Positions 25,342 to 34,216 of a stretch of 64,000 nucleotides of DNA are shown here, piece by piece (the first letter of the stretch is position 1; each line of letters begins with the position of its first letter). This DNA is from Termitidicoccus mucosus. Lineage in GTDB: Bacteria > Verrucomicrobiota > Verrucomicrobiia > Opitutales > Opitutaceae. Under the pieces are notes generated by a model. It searched no databases and was not told where the DNA came from. It saw only the letters and a program-made list of their open reading frames with translations. The stretch lies in assembly GCF_038725785.1 (NCBI RefSeq), contig NZ_CP109796.1, positions 7,688,501-7,752,500 of the forward strand. The letters are read 5' to 3'. A program made the position numbers and the translations under genes.

Positions 25342-27555
25342 TCAGCGCGCGAGTTCGTAGGCGAGCTGCGTGCCTTCGGGCGTGGTGGTCGCGAGGCGAA
25401 TCGCGAGGGCGGCGGTGCCGTCGCCCTCGGTTTTGGCGAGCGGGATTTCTCGGGCGCGCGCGCCGGTGGCGTCAACGGCCCACGCGCGCCAGTTGCCGTC
25501 GCCGGCCTCGGCGAGGCGGAGCGTGAGGAGGGTCTCGCCGCGGCGGACGAGGTGCGGCCCCTGGCCCCAGTTTGAGATAAGCCTGCGGTCGGACTCGGCG
25601 AAGACCGCGCCGGCGGGGAGCGCGTCGGTGAGGTGCGTGACGAGGATGCGGCGGGCTCCGGCGAGGGGAAGGCCGTCGAGCGACACGACGCCGATGGCGA
25701 CGTCGGCCGTGTTTTCCTCGATGGAAACGAGCCCGCCGGAAAGACGCGCGCCGGCGGGGACGACGAAGAGCGCGCTACGCGGGGTGACGACGCGCACCGA
25801 GCCCTCGTCGGCGCGGAGTTCGATTTCACCGGTGTCGCTGGTGAAGCGCGTGGCGTCGGCGTTGACGGAGCCGGCGGGCAGCGCGCCGTCGCGCTGGAGC
25901 AGGGCGGGGAGCGTGTCGTCGGCGAGGTAGGTTTTGGGCGGAAGCGGGTCGGGGTTTTCGAAGCGTTTGGTTTTCCAAGTGCTGTCGCCGGCGCCGATGA
26001 CGGCGGCGGCGATGGCGTGCGGTTTCAAGTCACCGGCGCCGGCGCGGGTCAGGACATCGGCGGGCTGGCCGGTAAGCGAGCCGATGCGGGTGACGAGGCC
26101 GAGTTTGGTGAACGCGGCGGGATAGCGCAGCCACTGGTCGCTGAAGGCCTCCCCGGGCCGGGCGGCCCAGACGAGCGCGCCGCGCGCGGGCGCGATGTCG
26201 GCGCGGAGAAAGAGCAGCGCGCCCACGCGGTCGGCGACGAGGCCGACGGGATCGTTGGCGATGGCGAAATAATTGTCCACGCCGCCGTCGAGCGCGGACT
26301 CGCGGCTCATGGCGTATTGGAAATTATAGAGCGCGTCCCAGTCCTGCAGCCCGGCGTAGGCGGGCATGAGCACGGCACCTTCGTGGCGGTATTGGTTGGG
26401 GCGGCAGAAATTGAACTCGGTGACGGTAAAGGGCCGTCCGAAGACGCGCGTGGCGAAAAGTTTTCTCGGCACGGAGGCGGCGTCGGCGGTGGATTTTTTC
26501 TGGTGGAACTCGAACGGCGGCTGCCACGGGCGTCCGGGGAATTTCGGGTGGTCCCAGTAGGCGTGGTTGTCCACGTAGTCGTAGTGCTCGCGCAGGAAGC
26601 TCTCGCTTTGCGTGGTCTCGGAGTTCGAGCCGGTGAGGAGCGCCTTCACGCCGAGCGAGCGCAGGAAGGCGAAGATGCGGGCGTTGGAGGCGGCTTGCGT
26701 TTCGATGATGAAACGGTTCCACGCGGCGGAGCTGCGCAGGCCGGCCTCCTTTTCCGTGCCCGCGCCGGACTCGACAAAGGCTTTTTTGTAGAGCGCGAGG
26801 ACGCCGGGATTGCTGATGCGGTTGAAAAGCTGGTCCTCGTTGACCGGGCAGATGCCGATGAGCGCGGGGTCTCCGGCCCAGGTCAGGCCGGTGTGGGGAT
26901 TTTTGTGGGTGAGAAGATTTTTCGCATAAAGCGCCCAGGACTCGTAAGCGGCCTTCGAGACGGGCACGAGGCCCTTGTAGTTGTCGGCGGTGAGCCGGCT
27001 TTTCCCGCCGCGCGGAAACCCGAACGACGCGAGCTCCGCGTCGCTGAACGTGCGGCTGCTGAAGAGGTCGATGTTGATATAAATGCCGCGCTTTTTCATC
27101 GCGGCGAAGAGGTAGTCGAGCTGGTCGAGCTTCCGCGGATCGAGCTCCCACGAGTCGCCGCCCTTGCGCACGAGGTCGCGGTCGAAATGGTGAAGGCGCA
27201 CGGTGTTGTAGCCGGAGCGGGCGAAGCGCTCCGCGAGGCGGTCGGCCTCGGTTTTAGAAAAATAATTGGCGGTGAACGTGAGGTTCGGCCCCCAGAAACG
27301 GACGCGCTCGCCGGGCCGGTTTTCGAACTCGAAATGCCCCGCGGGCGTGGCGCGCAGAGCGCCGTGTTTGCCGGCGGGGGCGTCGAGCAGGGCCGAGTAA
27401 TCGAAGACGCCGCCGGGCGCGATCTCCACTGAGTGCGCGTAGGGCGCCCAGTCGGGACCGGCGACGACGGTGAATGTCGCCGCGCGCGCGGCGGCGATGG
27501 CGAGCGCGAGGAGGACAAGCGGCAGGGCGGGACGGAGCAGGCGTTTTTTTCTCAT
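25342..27555 (-). CDS. exported clan GH-A glycoside hydrolase (paralogue of 7243 and of the giant protein)
   Basis: 737 aa from MRKKRLLRPALPLVLLALA, chosen because it gives a proper signal peptide; the frame extends 19 codons further up without one. The catalytic unit begins almost at once (DWAPYAHSVEIAPGGVFDYS) and carries HFEFENRPGERVRFWGPN, the acid/base Glu in ICPVNEDQLFN (about 237) and the nucleophile Glu in FTVTEFNFCRPNQYRHEG (about 380). The C-terminal beta domain holds the GNWRAWAVDATGARAR segment. It is about 200 residues shorter than the 7243 paralogue because the N-terminal domain is lacking. First gene of a two-gene unit, operator-like site 89 bp upstream. Confidence 0.85.
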   Translation of the reverse strand: MRKKRLLRPALPLVLLALAIAAARAATFTVVAGPDWAPYAHSVEIAPGGVFDYSALLDAPAGKHGALRATPAGHFEFENRPGERVRFWGPNLTFTANYFSKTEADRLAERFARSGYNTVRLHHFDRDLVRKGGDSWELDPRKLDQLDYLFAAMKKRGIYINIDLFSSRTFSDAELASFGFPRGGKSRLTADNYKGLVPVSKAAYESWALYAKNLLTHKNPHTGLTWAGDPALIGICPVNEDQLFNRISNPGVLALYKKAFVESGAGTEKEAGLRSSAAWNRFIIETQAASNARIFAFLRSLGVKALLTGSNSETTQSESFLREHYDYVDNHAYWDHPKFPGRPWQPPFEFHQKKSTADAASVPRKLFATRVFGRPFTVTEFNFCRPNQYRHEGAVLMPAYAGLQDWDALYNFQYAMSRESALDGGVDNYFAIANDPVGLVADRVGALLFLRADIAPARGALVWAARPGEAFSDQWLRYPAAFTKLGLVTRIGSLTGQPADVLTRAGAGDLKPHAIAAAVIGAGDSTWKTKRFENPDPLPPKTYLADDTLPALLQRDGALPAGSVNADATRFTSDTGEIELRADEGSVRVVTPRSALFVVPAGARLSGGLVSIEENTADVAIGVVSLDGLPLAGARRILVTHLTDALPAGAVFAESDRRLISNWGQGPHLVRRGETLLTLRLAEAGDGNWRAWAVDATGARAREIPLAKTEGDGTAALAIRLATTTPEGTQLAYELAR

Positions 27556-27643
27556 GGGCGGAAGGTTTGGGCTGGCGCGGGCGGGAGAACGAGAGCGAAT
27601 CCATTTGGGCATTTTTCATCCGTTTGGACAACCGGCGGTTTGC

Positions 27644-27651
27644 TTACGTAA
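27644..27651 (-). promoter_or_regulatory. putative LacI-family operator, TTACGTAA
   Basis: Palindrome in the 129-bp gap between the esterase gene and the hydrolase gene, 89 bp upstream of the latter. It shows that the two minus-strand genes are separate transcription units. Confidence 0.62.
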
Positions 27652-27684
27652 GGGCGCAGACACCGGGATTTTCCGGCGGCGGCG

Positions 27685-29241
27685 TCACCAGTCGTCGCTG
27701 CGGAAGGGGCAGGCGGGAAGTCCGTCCTGGTTGAACAGACCGGCGGCGGGCGCGTTGCGCCAGGCGTAGCGGACGGCGGCGGGGCGCGGCACGGCGGGCG
27801 AGGTCACGAGCACCGTGCCCTTCTCGATTTTCGCCTCGGCGGGATGGAATTTTTTGTCGGCGCCGGCGAGTTCAAAGCCCGACGGCGTCAGGCCGCGCGG
27901 GCTGGTGAGCGGACTGTCAGAGGGCTTGAAGGTCACGCGCATCGCGGGGCCCTCGGCGATGGCGGAGGCAAATTCGGGGCCGGTGTCAACGAGCGTTTTG
28001 AATCCGTAGGTGCGCTTGAGCGCGAGGAGTGCGAGGCGGCGGCCGACATCGTGCTTGTTGCGCGGGTGGATGTCGTTGACGTTGCCGATGTCGATGGTGA
28101 CGGCCTGGCCGGTGTTGGGGAGGGAAAGCGTCGCGGTTTGCGCGCCGCGGAGGTCGGCGTATTCGGTGTTGCCGGCGCCGGAGCCGCGGTAGTTGGCGAG
28201 CTGCACCCAGTAGAAAGGGAGGTCGCTCTGCGCGAACTGCGCGCGCCAGCCGGTGATCATGGCGCTGAAAAGCGCGTGGTATTCGTGCGCGCGGTTGGTG
28301 TTGGAGCAGCCTTGATACCAGATGAAGCCGCGCAGCGCGCAGGGCACGTGCGGCGCGATCATGCCATTGAAGAGGCCGCCGGGCGTGGCCTGGTGGCCTG
28401 GACCCCAAGCCGTGCCGGGGCGGCGTTTCGTGAAGGGTTTCCCGGCGGCAGCCGCCGCGGCGCGTTCCTTTTCCCACGCGGTGAGGTTGGCGTCGGCGCG
28501 TTTTTTCGCCTCGGGATAGGCTTGGAGCGTCTCGGCCCAGCGGGTGTGAATGCCGGCGAAGGCGGGGCCGTTTTTCGCGTCGGTGGTGCCGGGCGGCATC
28601 CACGCCTCGACGCGGGTGCCGCCCCACGAGCAATTGATGACGCCCACCGGCACGCCGAGCGCGCGATGGAGGTCCAGAGCGAAATAATGGCCGACGCCGG
28701 TGGATTCGCCGACGGTTTCCGGCGTGACGGCCTCCCATTTTCCCATCGCGCGCGCATAGGGCGCGTCGGAGACTTTTTTGCCGTTTTTCCAATGCCGTAC
28801 GAGCGGGGCGCGGGCGAAGGTGGTTTCGAATTTTCCGTAATCGGTGGCGCGGGTGACGCGCTCCATGTTGGACTGGCCGGCGGCGAGCCAGACCTCGCCG
28901 ACCACCACGTCATTCACGGTGATCGCGTCCTTCGCGCCGGCGCTGGTGACGGTGAGCGCGCGCGAAACCGCCGAGGCCTCGAACGCCGGCAGGTCGGCGC
29001 GCCATTTGCCATCCGCGCCGGCGGTGGCCGTGGCGGTTTGCCTGCCGAAGGACACGGTGATCGTTTCCCCGGCGCCCGCCGTGCCCCAGACCGGCACCGG
29101 CTTCCCGCGCTGCAACACCGCGCCGTCGCGGAAGAGCGGCGCGAGCGTGATTGGCAGGCCGGCCGCTCCGCTCGAAACGGCGCAAAGCGCGCAACTGGCA
29201 ATCACAGAGGCAAAGCGGATGAGGCGGGTTTTTATTAACAT
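27685..29241 (-). CDS. sialate O-acetylesterase-like carbohydrate esterase (SASA family)
   Basis: 518 aa with signal peptide (about 1-27). The family start VLQRGKPVPVWGTAGAGE is followed by an inserted beta domain, then the catalytic Ser block WLAAGQSNME, and the later blocks FIWYQGCSNTNRAHEYHAL and FYWVQLANYRG. The C-terminal DIHPRNKHDVGRRLAL carries the catalytic Asp-x-x-His region. The family removes acetyl groups from sugars. In plant- and gut-glycan loci it mostly acts on acetylated hemicellulose or pectin rather than sialic acid, so the trivial name should not be taken as the substrate. Divergent from the 29397 operon; one palindrome in the gap could serve both. Confidence 0.88.
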   Translation of the reverse strand: MLIKTRLIRFASVIASCALCAVSSGAAGLPITLAPLFRDGAVLQRGKPVPVWGTAGAGETITVSFGRQTATATAGADGKWRADLPAFEASAVSRALTVTSAGAKDAITVNDVVVGEVWLAAGQSNMERVTRATDYGKFETTFARAPLVRHWKNGKKVSDAPYARAMGKWEAVTPETVGESTGVGHYFALDLHRALGVPVGVINCSWGGTRVEAWMPPGTTDAKNGPAFAGIHTRWAETLQAYPEAKKRADANLTAWEKERAAAAAAGKPFTKRRPGTAWGPGHQATPGGLFNGMIAPHVPCALRGFIWYQGCSNTNRAHEYHALFSAMITGWRAQFAQSDLPFYWVQLANYRGSGAGNTEYADLRGAQTATLSLPNTGQAVTIDIGNVNDIHPRNKHDVGRRLALLALKRTYGFKTLVDTGPEFASAIAEGPAMRVTFKPSDSPLTSPRGLTPSGFELAGADKKFHPAEAKIEKGTVLVTSPAVPRPAAVRYAWRNAPAAGLFNQDGLPACPFRSDDW

Positions 29242-29331
29242 GGCTGGGCGGGCAGGGCTTTGGGTTTTTCCGATGGAGGCGGCACCCGCACCAAAACCGC
29301 AAACGGCCAGGAAACACAGCCGCGATTTCCT

Positions 29332-29339
29332 TTACGTAA
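29332..29339. promoter_or_regulatory. putative LacI-family operator in a divergent promoter region
   Basis: TTACGTAA followed by GAT. It lies 58 bp before the FAD oxidoreductase start (plus) and 91 bp before the esterase start (minus). Confidence 0.65.
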
Positions 29340-29396
29340 GATTGCGCCCTGTTTGCCGGCTGGGGAAAAAGCCGGTCTGCTCGCCCGTGCATCATC

Positions 29397-31073
29397 ATGA
29401 ACCCGCCGCCCCTCCCGCCCCGCCTCCCGAAAGAAGCCGGTCTTTTCCTCCGCGTTGCCCGGCTGTGCGGGCTGGGGTTGGTTTCAAGCCTCGCTGGCAG
29501 CGCCGTGCATGAGGCGGACGTATGCATTTACGGCGGAACCAGCGCCGGCGTCGTCGCCGCCGTGCAGACCGTGCGCATGGGCCGCTCCGTGATCCTGCTC
29601 GAACCCGGGCAGCACTTTGGCGGCATGAGCATCGAGGGGCTCGGCGGCACCGACATCGACAACCACCGTAATTTTCAAAACAGCCCCGCCGTTGGCGGTC
29701 TCGCACTGGAGTTTTACCGCCGCGTGAGCGCCCGTTACGGGCGGACGGACGAGTTTGAGGAGATGTTGCGCCATCGACGAAAACAGCGGGACCTCTGGCG
29801 GTTCGAACCACACGTCGCCGAGGCGGTCTTCGCGGAATGGATAAAAGAGTCTGGAATCAAGGCGCTGCCGACGCGCCGCCTCGCCGAAAAAAACAATATC
29901 CTCAAGGAGGGCACGCGCATCGTGGCGCTGCGCTGCGACAATGGCGACGAGTTCCGCGCCGCCGTGTTTATCGACGCCACTTACGAAGGCGACTTGCTTG
30001 CCGCCGCAGGGGTAAGCACCGTTTTGGGCCGGGAAGGAAACGCGCGCCACGGCGAAACCCAAAACGGTATCCAGACCACCTCGCCACGCAGCCACTTGGA
30101 CTGTGCGATTGACCCTTATCGGGAGCCGGGCCGGCCCTCCAGCGGACTCATCCACGGCGTGCAGGATCAGCCAATCGGACGCGAGGGCGATCCCGACGAC
30201 AGCACCCAGGCATTTTGTTTTCGTCTCTGCCTGACGAAAGATCCCGATAATCGTCTGCCCATCCCCAAGCCATCCGGCTACGATCCCGCGCGCTACGAAC
30301 TCCAACGCCGCTACCTCGCGGCAGGCGGGAAAATCACACCGCCCTTCGCCGGCCTGCCCAATGGCAAAACCGATCCGGGAAGCTGGCACCGTCTCGCGGG
30401 CAACATGCCCGGTTTCAACGACGGTTACGCCACCGCATCCCATGCCGAACGCACCCGGATGCTGCGTGAAAGCCGCGAATACATCCAGGGCCTCTATTGG
30501 TTTCTGGCCAACGATCCATCCGCCCCTCAAGAGACGCGCGCGGCGTGGAGCCCGTGGGGATTATGCAAGGACGAGTTTACCGACAACGACGGCTGGCCGC
30601 GCGCTTTCTACGTGCGCAACGGACGAAGGATGGTGAGCGATTTTGTCCTCACGCAAAATCACGGACGCAAACTCGATCCGCTGCCCGTCGAAGATCCGGT
30701 CGGGCTGGTGTGGTGGCCGCACGATTTGCACGAAGCCCGGCGGCTCGTGCGCGACGGCAAGGTATGGCTGGAAGGTATCGTTTTCGATTCGTCAACAGAC
30801 TGCGACTGGACACCCTTCGGCATCCCTTATCGCAGTCTGGTTCCGCGGCGCACCGAATGCGTAAATTTACTTACACCGACCTGCCCGTCGGCAACCTACG
30901 TGGCCTACGGCGCCTACCGTATAGAGTATCAATTTATGAACGCGGCCCAGGCTGTCGCAACCGCCGCCACTCTCGCCATCGAGAACCAAATCGCCGTCCA
31001 GAATGTTGACTATCACCGCCTGCGCAAACGCCTGCTCAAGGACGGCCAGATCTTGGCTCCGCCTTCGCCATGA
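29397..31073 (+). CDS. exported FAD-dependent oxidoreductase (PF12831-like)
   Basis: 558 aa. The N-terminus has a hydrophobic stretch (FLRVARLCGLGLVSSLAGSA) that looks like a signal peptide ending near residue 37. Immediately after comes the Rossmann motif DVCIYGGTSAGVVAAV, then the GGMSIEGLGGTD block typical of FAD_oxidored proteins, and a late FVDATYEGDLLAAAG-type motif (here FIDATYEGDLLAAAG). The substrate is unknown. Such proteins are common in Verrucomicrobiota and Bacteroidota glycan loci. First gene of a three-gene operon with a GH37-like enzyme (46 bp gap) and an alginate-lyase-like enzyme. It is the single-domain counterpart of the double enzyme at 2695. Confidence 0.82.
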   Translation: MNPPPLPPRLPKEAGLFLRVARLCGLGLVSSLAGSAVHEADVCIYGGTSAGVVAAVQTVRMGRSVILLEPGQHFGGMSIEGLGGTDIDNHRNFQNSPAVGGLALEFYRRVSARYGRTDEFEEMLRHRRKQRDLWRFEPHVAEAVFAEWIKESGIKALPTRRLAEKNNILKEGTRIVALRCDNGDEFRAAVFIDATYEGDLLAAAGVSTVLGREGNARHGETQNGIQTTSPRSHLDCAIDPYREPGRPSSGLIHGVQDQPIGREGDPDDSTQAFCFRLCLTKDPDNRLPIPKPSGYDPARYELQRRYLAAGGKITPPFAGLPNGKTDPGSWHRLAGNMPGFNDGYATASHAERTRMLRESREYIQGLYWFLANDPSAPQETRAAWSPWGLCKDEFTDNDGWPRAFYVRNGRRMVSDFVLTQNHGRKLDPLPVEDPVGLVWWPHDLHEARRLVRDGKVWLEGIVFDSSTDCDWTPFGIPYRSLVPRRTECVNLLTPTCPSATYVAYGAYRIEYQFMNAAQAVATAATLAIENQIAVQNVDYHRLRKRLLKDGQILAPPSP

Positions 31074-31119
31074 TAACTCCGAAAAATCTTCCGACTGCGC
31101 CAATCGCGCCCTCCAAAAT

Positions 31120-32466
31120 ATGAAGCCACTCCTGTCCGTATTGTGCCTGCTGCCTCTTTCCGGGTCGCTGGATGCCGCGCCCGTGGCGGCGGCATCCGAT
31201 GATATAATTGCAGTGCGCGATTTCATCAAGGGCTCATGGGAAAAGACGTTCCGGTCCAACGACAGGGACGAGGGTTCGCTGATCGGGCTGCCGAAGCCCT
31301 ACGCCGTCCCGAGCATCGCCGGGAATTTCCAGGAGATGTATTACTGGGACACCTATTTCACCGGCGAGGGGCTGCTTCTCGACGGGCATGCGGACATGGC
31401 GGCCAACAATGTCGAAAACATGGTTTATCTGGTCGGGCTTTACGGCAAGATGCCCAACGGCAACCGCACACATTTTGAAAACCGCTCCCAGCCGCCCTAT
31501 CTGGGCATGATGGTGGAAAGCGTATATAAAAAGACCGGCGACAAGGACTGGCTGCGCCGGGTTCTGCCGGGCTTGCAGGCAGAATATCATTTTTGGATGA
31601 CCCGGCGACTCACGCCGTGCGGGTTGAACCGCTATTCCAGCGAGGGCACGCTGGCCAACCGGGAGCGCATCGTGGGGATTCTGAAAAAACGGCTCGGCGA
31701 GAAATTCCAGCAGCAGACCGCCGGCTACTCGCGGGTGGACGTGTCGCGGGCGGGCGGACATTTCATCGCCGAGGCGGAGTCGGGCTGGGATTTCACTCCG
31801 CGCTTCCAGATGCGCTGCGAGGATTTCTGCCCGGTGGATTTGAACGCCAATTTATATTATTACGAAAAGAACTTTGAATACTCCCTCCGCGAACTGGGCA
31901 AGCCTGAAGAGGCCGAGGCCTGGGCGGAAAAGGCGGACCGAAGAAAAGCGCTCATGCGCAAATATCTCCGGGACGATGAGACCGGACTTTATTATGATTA
32001 TGACTTCGTGAACGACCGGCGCTCGGATGTGGTGTCGGCCGCGGTGTTCAGCCTCATGTATGCGCGCATCCTCGATGCGGACGAGGCGGCGGCGCTGCGG
32101 GAGAAGGCGCTGGCGGCGCTGGAGTATCCGCACGGCATCGCGACCTGCGCGGAGCGCGATTACGGCTTCACGTATCAGTGGTCGTTTCCCAATGCCTGGG
32201 CGCCGCTGCAATACCTAGCCATTCGCGGGCTGGATAACTATGGATTCAGCCACGATGCGCGCCGCATTGCCGGAAAATACGTCGCCATGGTTGCGAATAC
32301 CTACAAGACGACAAACAATCTCTGGGAGAAATACAATGTGGTGGAGGGCAATGTGAACGTCACGAACGAATATAAGATGCCGCCCATGATGGGCTGGACG
32401 GCTGGAATTTTCGTCTGGACGGACGAATACTTGAGGCAACAAACAGACGGCCTTGATACTCAATGA
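31120..32466 (+). CDS. exported GH37 (trehalase-family) glycoside hydrolase
   Basis: 448 aa from MKPLLSVLCLLPL, which gives a Sec signal peptide; the frame is open 39 codons further up but that part overlaps the previous gene and has no leader. Two diagnostic trehalase blocks are recognisable in altered form: GNFQEMYYWDTYF (for PGGRF.E.Y.WD.Y) and QWSFPNAWAPLQY (for QWD.P.GWAP). An (alpha/alpha)6 barrel is implied by the helical spacing. True trehalase activity is possible, but the QWS for QWD change and the context suggest another alpha-linked disaccharide. Its stop overlaps the next ATG (ATGA at 32463). Confidence 0.83.
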   Translation: MKPLLSVLCLLPLSGSLDAAPVAAASDDIIAVRDFIKGSWEKTFRSNDRDEGSLIGLPKPYAVPSIAGNFQEMYYWDTYFTGEGLLLDGHADMAANNVENMVYLVGLYGKMPNGNRTHFENRSQPPYLGMMVESVYKKTGDKDWLRRVLPGLQAEYHFWMTRRLTPCGLNRYSSEGTLANRERIVGILKKRLGEKFQQQTAGYSRVDVSRAGGHFIAEAESGWDFTPRFQMRCEDFCPVDLNANLYYYEKNFEYSLRELGKPEEAEAWAEKADRRKALMRKYLRDDETGLYYDYDFVNDRRSDVVSAAVFSLMYARILDADEAAALREKALAALEYPHGIATCAERDYGFTYQWSFPNAWAPLQYLAIRGLDNYGFSHDARRIAGKYVAMVANTYKTTNNLWEKYNVVEGNVNVTNEYKMPPMMGWTAGIFVWTDEYLRQQTDGLDTQ

Positions 32467-33698
32467 ACCCTCCATGCAAACTCATTCTGTCAGGATTGTG
32501 CGCCGTCGCCTTTCTTTTTTCCGGCCGCCCCGCGCAAGGCGTGGTCAGCCTGGTTTATCTTGACTACCGTGACATTGCAGCTATCCGCGACGAGATCAAA
32601 TCAGGGCTCCCCGGGCGTGAGGATGCATATAAAAAGCTGATTGCACAGGCGGACGGCCTGCTGGACGTTGCCCCGCTAAAAGTCGTTGACGGCCTTCAGC
32701 CTCCGACCGGTGACGCGCATGACTTTTATACCATTGGAAAATATTCGTGGCCGAATCCCGGCACGCCCGATGGACTGCCGTGGATTCGCCGCGACTGCGA
32801 CATCAATCCGGAGGCATTCGGCGACGGCTTTGACCTGACCCGCTACAACGAAACCGTCAGCCGGATAAAATTGCATTCGCTGGCCTGGTTTTATTCAGGC
32901 GATGAGAAATACGCCCGCAAGGCGGCCGAGCTGCTTCGTGTGTGGTTTATCGATCCCGAGACCAAGATGAACCCCGGCTTCGAATGCGCATCGGCCCTGC
33001 CCGGCGTGCACAAGGGGATGCGCATCGGGATCATCTTCGGCGTCACGCTTGTTGAACTGGTCGACCATGTAAAATTGCTTGGATTGTCAAAGAGCTGGAC
33101 GAAGACGGACGACGCGGCCCTCAAAAAATGGTTTTCCGACCTCACGACGTGGTTGCTGGAAAGCGAGTTTGGCCGGAAGGAGGCCGGGGCGAAGGATAAT
33201 CACGGTTCATGGTATGCGGCGCAGGTGGCGGCTTATTCGCTATACAGCGGCGAGCCGGAGCGAGTGCATGCCATGGTGGAACTGGCAAAAAAACAGATGG
33301 CCGGATTGATAGCGGAGGATGGCGGCTTGCCCGCCGAACTAAAACGCGACTGGTCGTTTCATTATTCGCTCTACGGTCTGGAGTCGCTTGTAATCATGGC
33401 GCGCTGCGCCGAGCTTGGCGGCGAGGATCTCTGGAATTACCGTGCCGCGAACGGCCGCAGCATGAAGGCGGCATGCAAATTTATGATTCCATACGTTGCC
33501 GGAGAAAGGAAATGGAAATATAAGAATACAAAGGAAGGCGAGTTTCCTGCGACACATGCGCTTCCCATGGTCCGCCTAATGGCGTCCGCGTACCGGACGC
33601 CCGACTTTGTGAGAGCTGCCGGATATCTGATGCGAGCAAGCCCCGTAGACTCTCGCGAGGCGCGGCTGACCGGCTTGAATCCTGCGACAGGGCATTGA
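32463..33698 (+). CDS. exported alginate-lyase family enzyme (PF05426-like)
   Basis: 411 aa, signal peptide about 1-25. All-helical toroid sequence with the family blocks KYSWPNPGTPDGLPWIRRDC, then YNETVSRIKLHSLAWFYSGDEKYARKA split by helices, DNHGSWYAAQ (the NHG-x-W-Y active-site region) and WSFHYSLYGLESL. The family cleaves uronic-acid polymers by beta-elimination; the substrate need not be alginate. It overlaps the GH37 gene by 4 bp and is therefore translationally coupled. The gene ends 9 bp from a convergent small gene. Confidence 0.85.
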   Translation: MNPPCKLILSGLCAVAFLFSGRPAQGVVSLVYLDYRDIAAIRDEIKSGLPGREDAYKKLIAQADGLLDVAPLKVVDGLQPPTGDAHDFYTIGKYSWPNPGTPDGLPWIRRDCDINPEAFGDGFDLTRYNETVSRIKLHSLAWFYSGDEKYARKAAELLRVWFIDPETKMNPGFECASALPGVHKGMRIGIIFGVTLVELVDHVKLLGLSKSWTKTDDAALKKWFSDLTTWLLESEFGRKEAGAKDNHGSWYAAQVAAYSLYSGEPERVHAMVELAKKQMAGLIAEDGGLPAELKRDWSFHYSLYGLESLVIMARCAELGGEDLWNYRAANGRSMKAACKFMIPYVAGERKWKYKNTKEGEFPATHALPMVRLMASAYRTPDFVRAAGYLMRASPVDSREARLTGLNPATGH

Positions 33699-33706
33699 TG
33701 AAGGCG

Positions 33707-34108
33707 CTATCGAGTCAATCTTTCCAGCCGCGCGATCAACACGCTGGTCCCTGCGCCTTCACATGATTTCCCCGCCACAGCGTATTTCTTCCAATAGGCG
33801 GTTTTACCCAGTATCTTTTTTGACTCCAAGTAATCGCAGGCTTCATCCAAAGTTTTTACCTTTTTGCTTTTTGATGCGACGCAGGCGACGATGAGTTCGC
33901 CCACCTTTCCTCCATCGCATTGCCGTCCCTTTGCGGCATTTTCGACCCAGTAGTTGACATCGGATTCGCTCATAAACCCGCGTTTTTGCAGAGCGGCCAC
34001 ATTTTCTTTCAATTTGCCGGAGGCCTCCTGGGCCGCGGCGGTTGCAGAGAATGCGAGCAGCAAGGCGAACAAACCGAGAATACGCGGGATAGCGGGCCGA
34101 TTCATCAT
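33707..34108 (-). CDS. small secreted protein with two Cys-containing repeats, function unknown
   Basis: 133 aa with signal peptide (about 1-27, ending ATAAAQ). The mature part is made of two related units of about 45 residues: the first holds DVNYWVENAAKGRQCDGG followed by VGELIVACV, the second TAYWKKYAVAGKSCEGA followed by TSVLIARLE. The YW..., G-[KR]-[QS]-C-[DE]-G and hydrophobic segments align. I do not recognise the family. A third Cys (VACVA) and a fourth (EACDY) occur only in the first unit and the hinge. It lies downstream of the IPT/NHL exoprotein on the same strand, after a hairpin. Confidence 0.68.
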   Translation of the reverse strand: MMNRPAIPRILGLFALLLAFSATAAAQEASGKLKENVAALQKRGFMSESDVNYWVENAAKGRQCDGGKVGELIVACVASKSKKVKTLDEACDYLESKKILGKTAYWKKYAVAGKSCEGAGTSVLIARLERLTR

Positions 34109-34179
34109 GATATTGCGGTTCTATTGATTTATATATGGAAAACTTCTGCCGTCGTGCTTCATGCCGGAAGTGGAAGCAT

Positions 34180-34207
34180 GGCAGGGATCCCGGAGAAGAT
34201 CCCTGCC
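34180..34207. repeat. palindromic element between exoprotein and small secreted gene
   Basis: GGCAGGGATC, eight bases, GATCCCTGCC: perfect 10-bp arms just after the stop of the 34217 gene. No T-run follows on either strand, so it fits the scattered palindromes better than a terminator. Confidence 0.55.
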
Positions 34208-34216
34208 GTAATGTTT

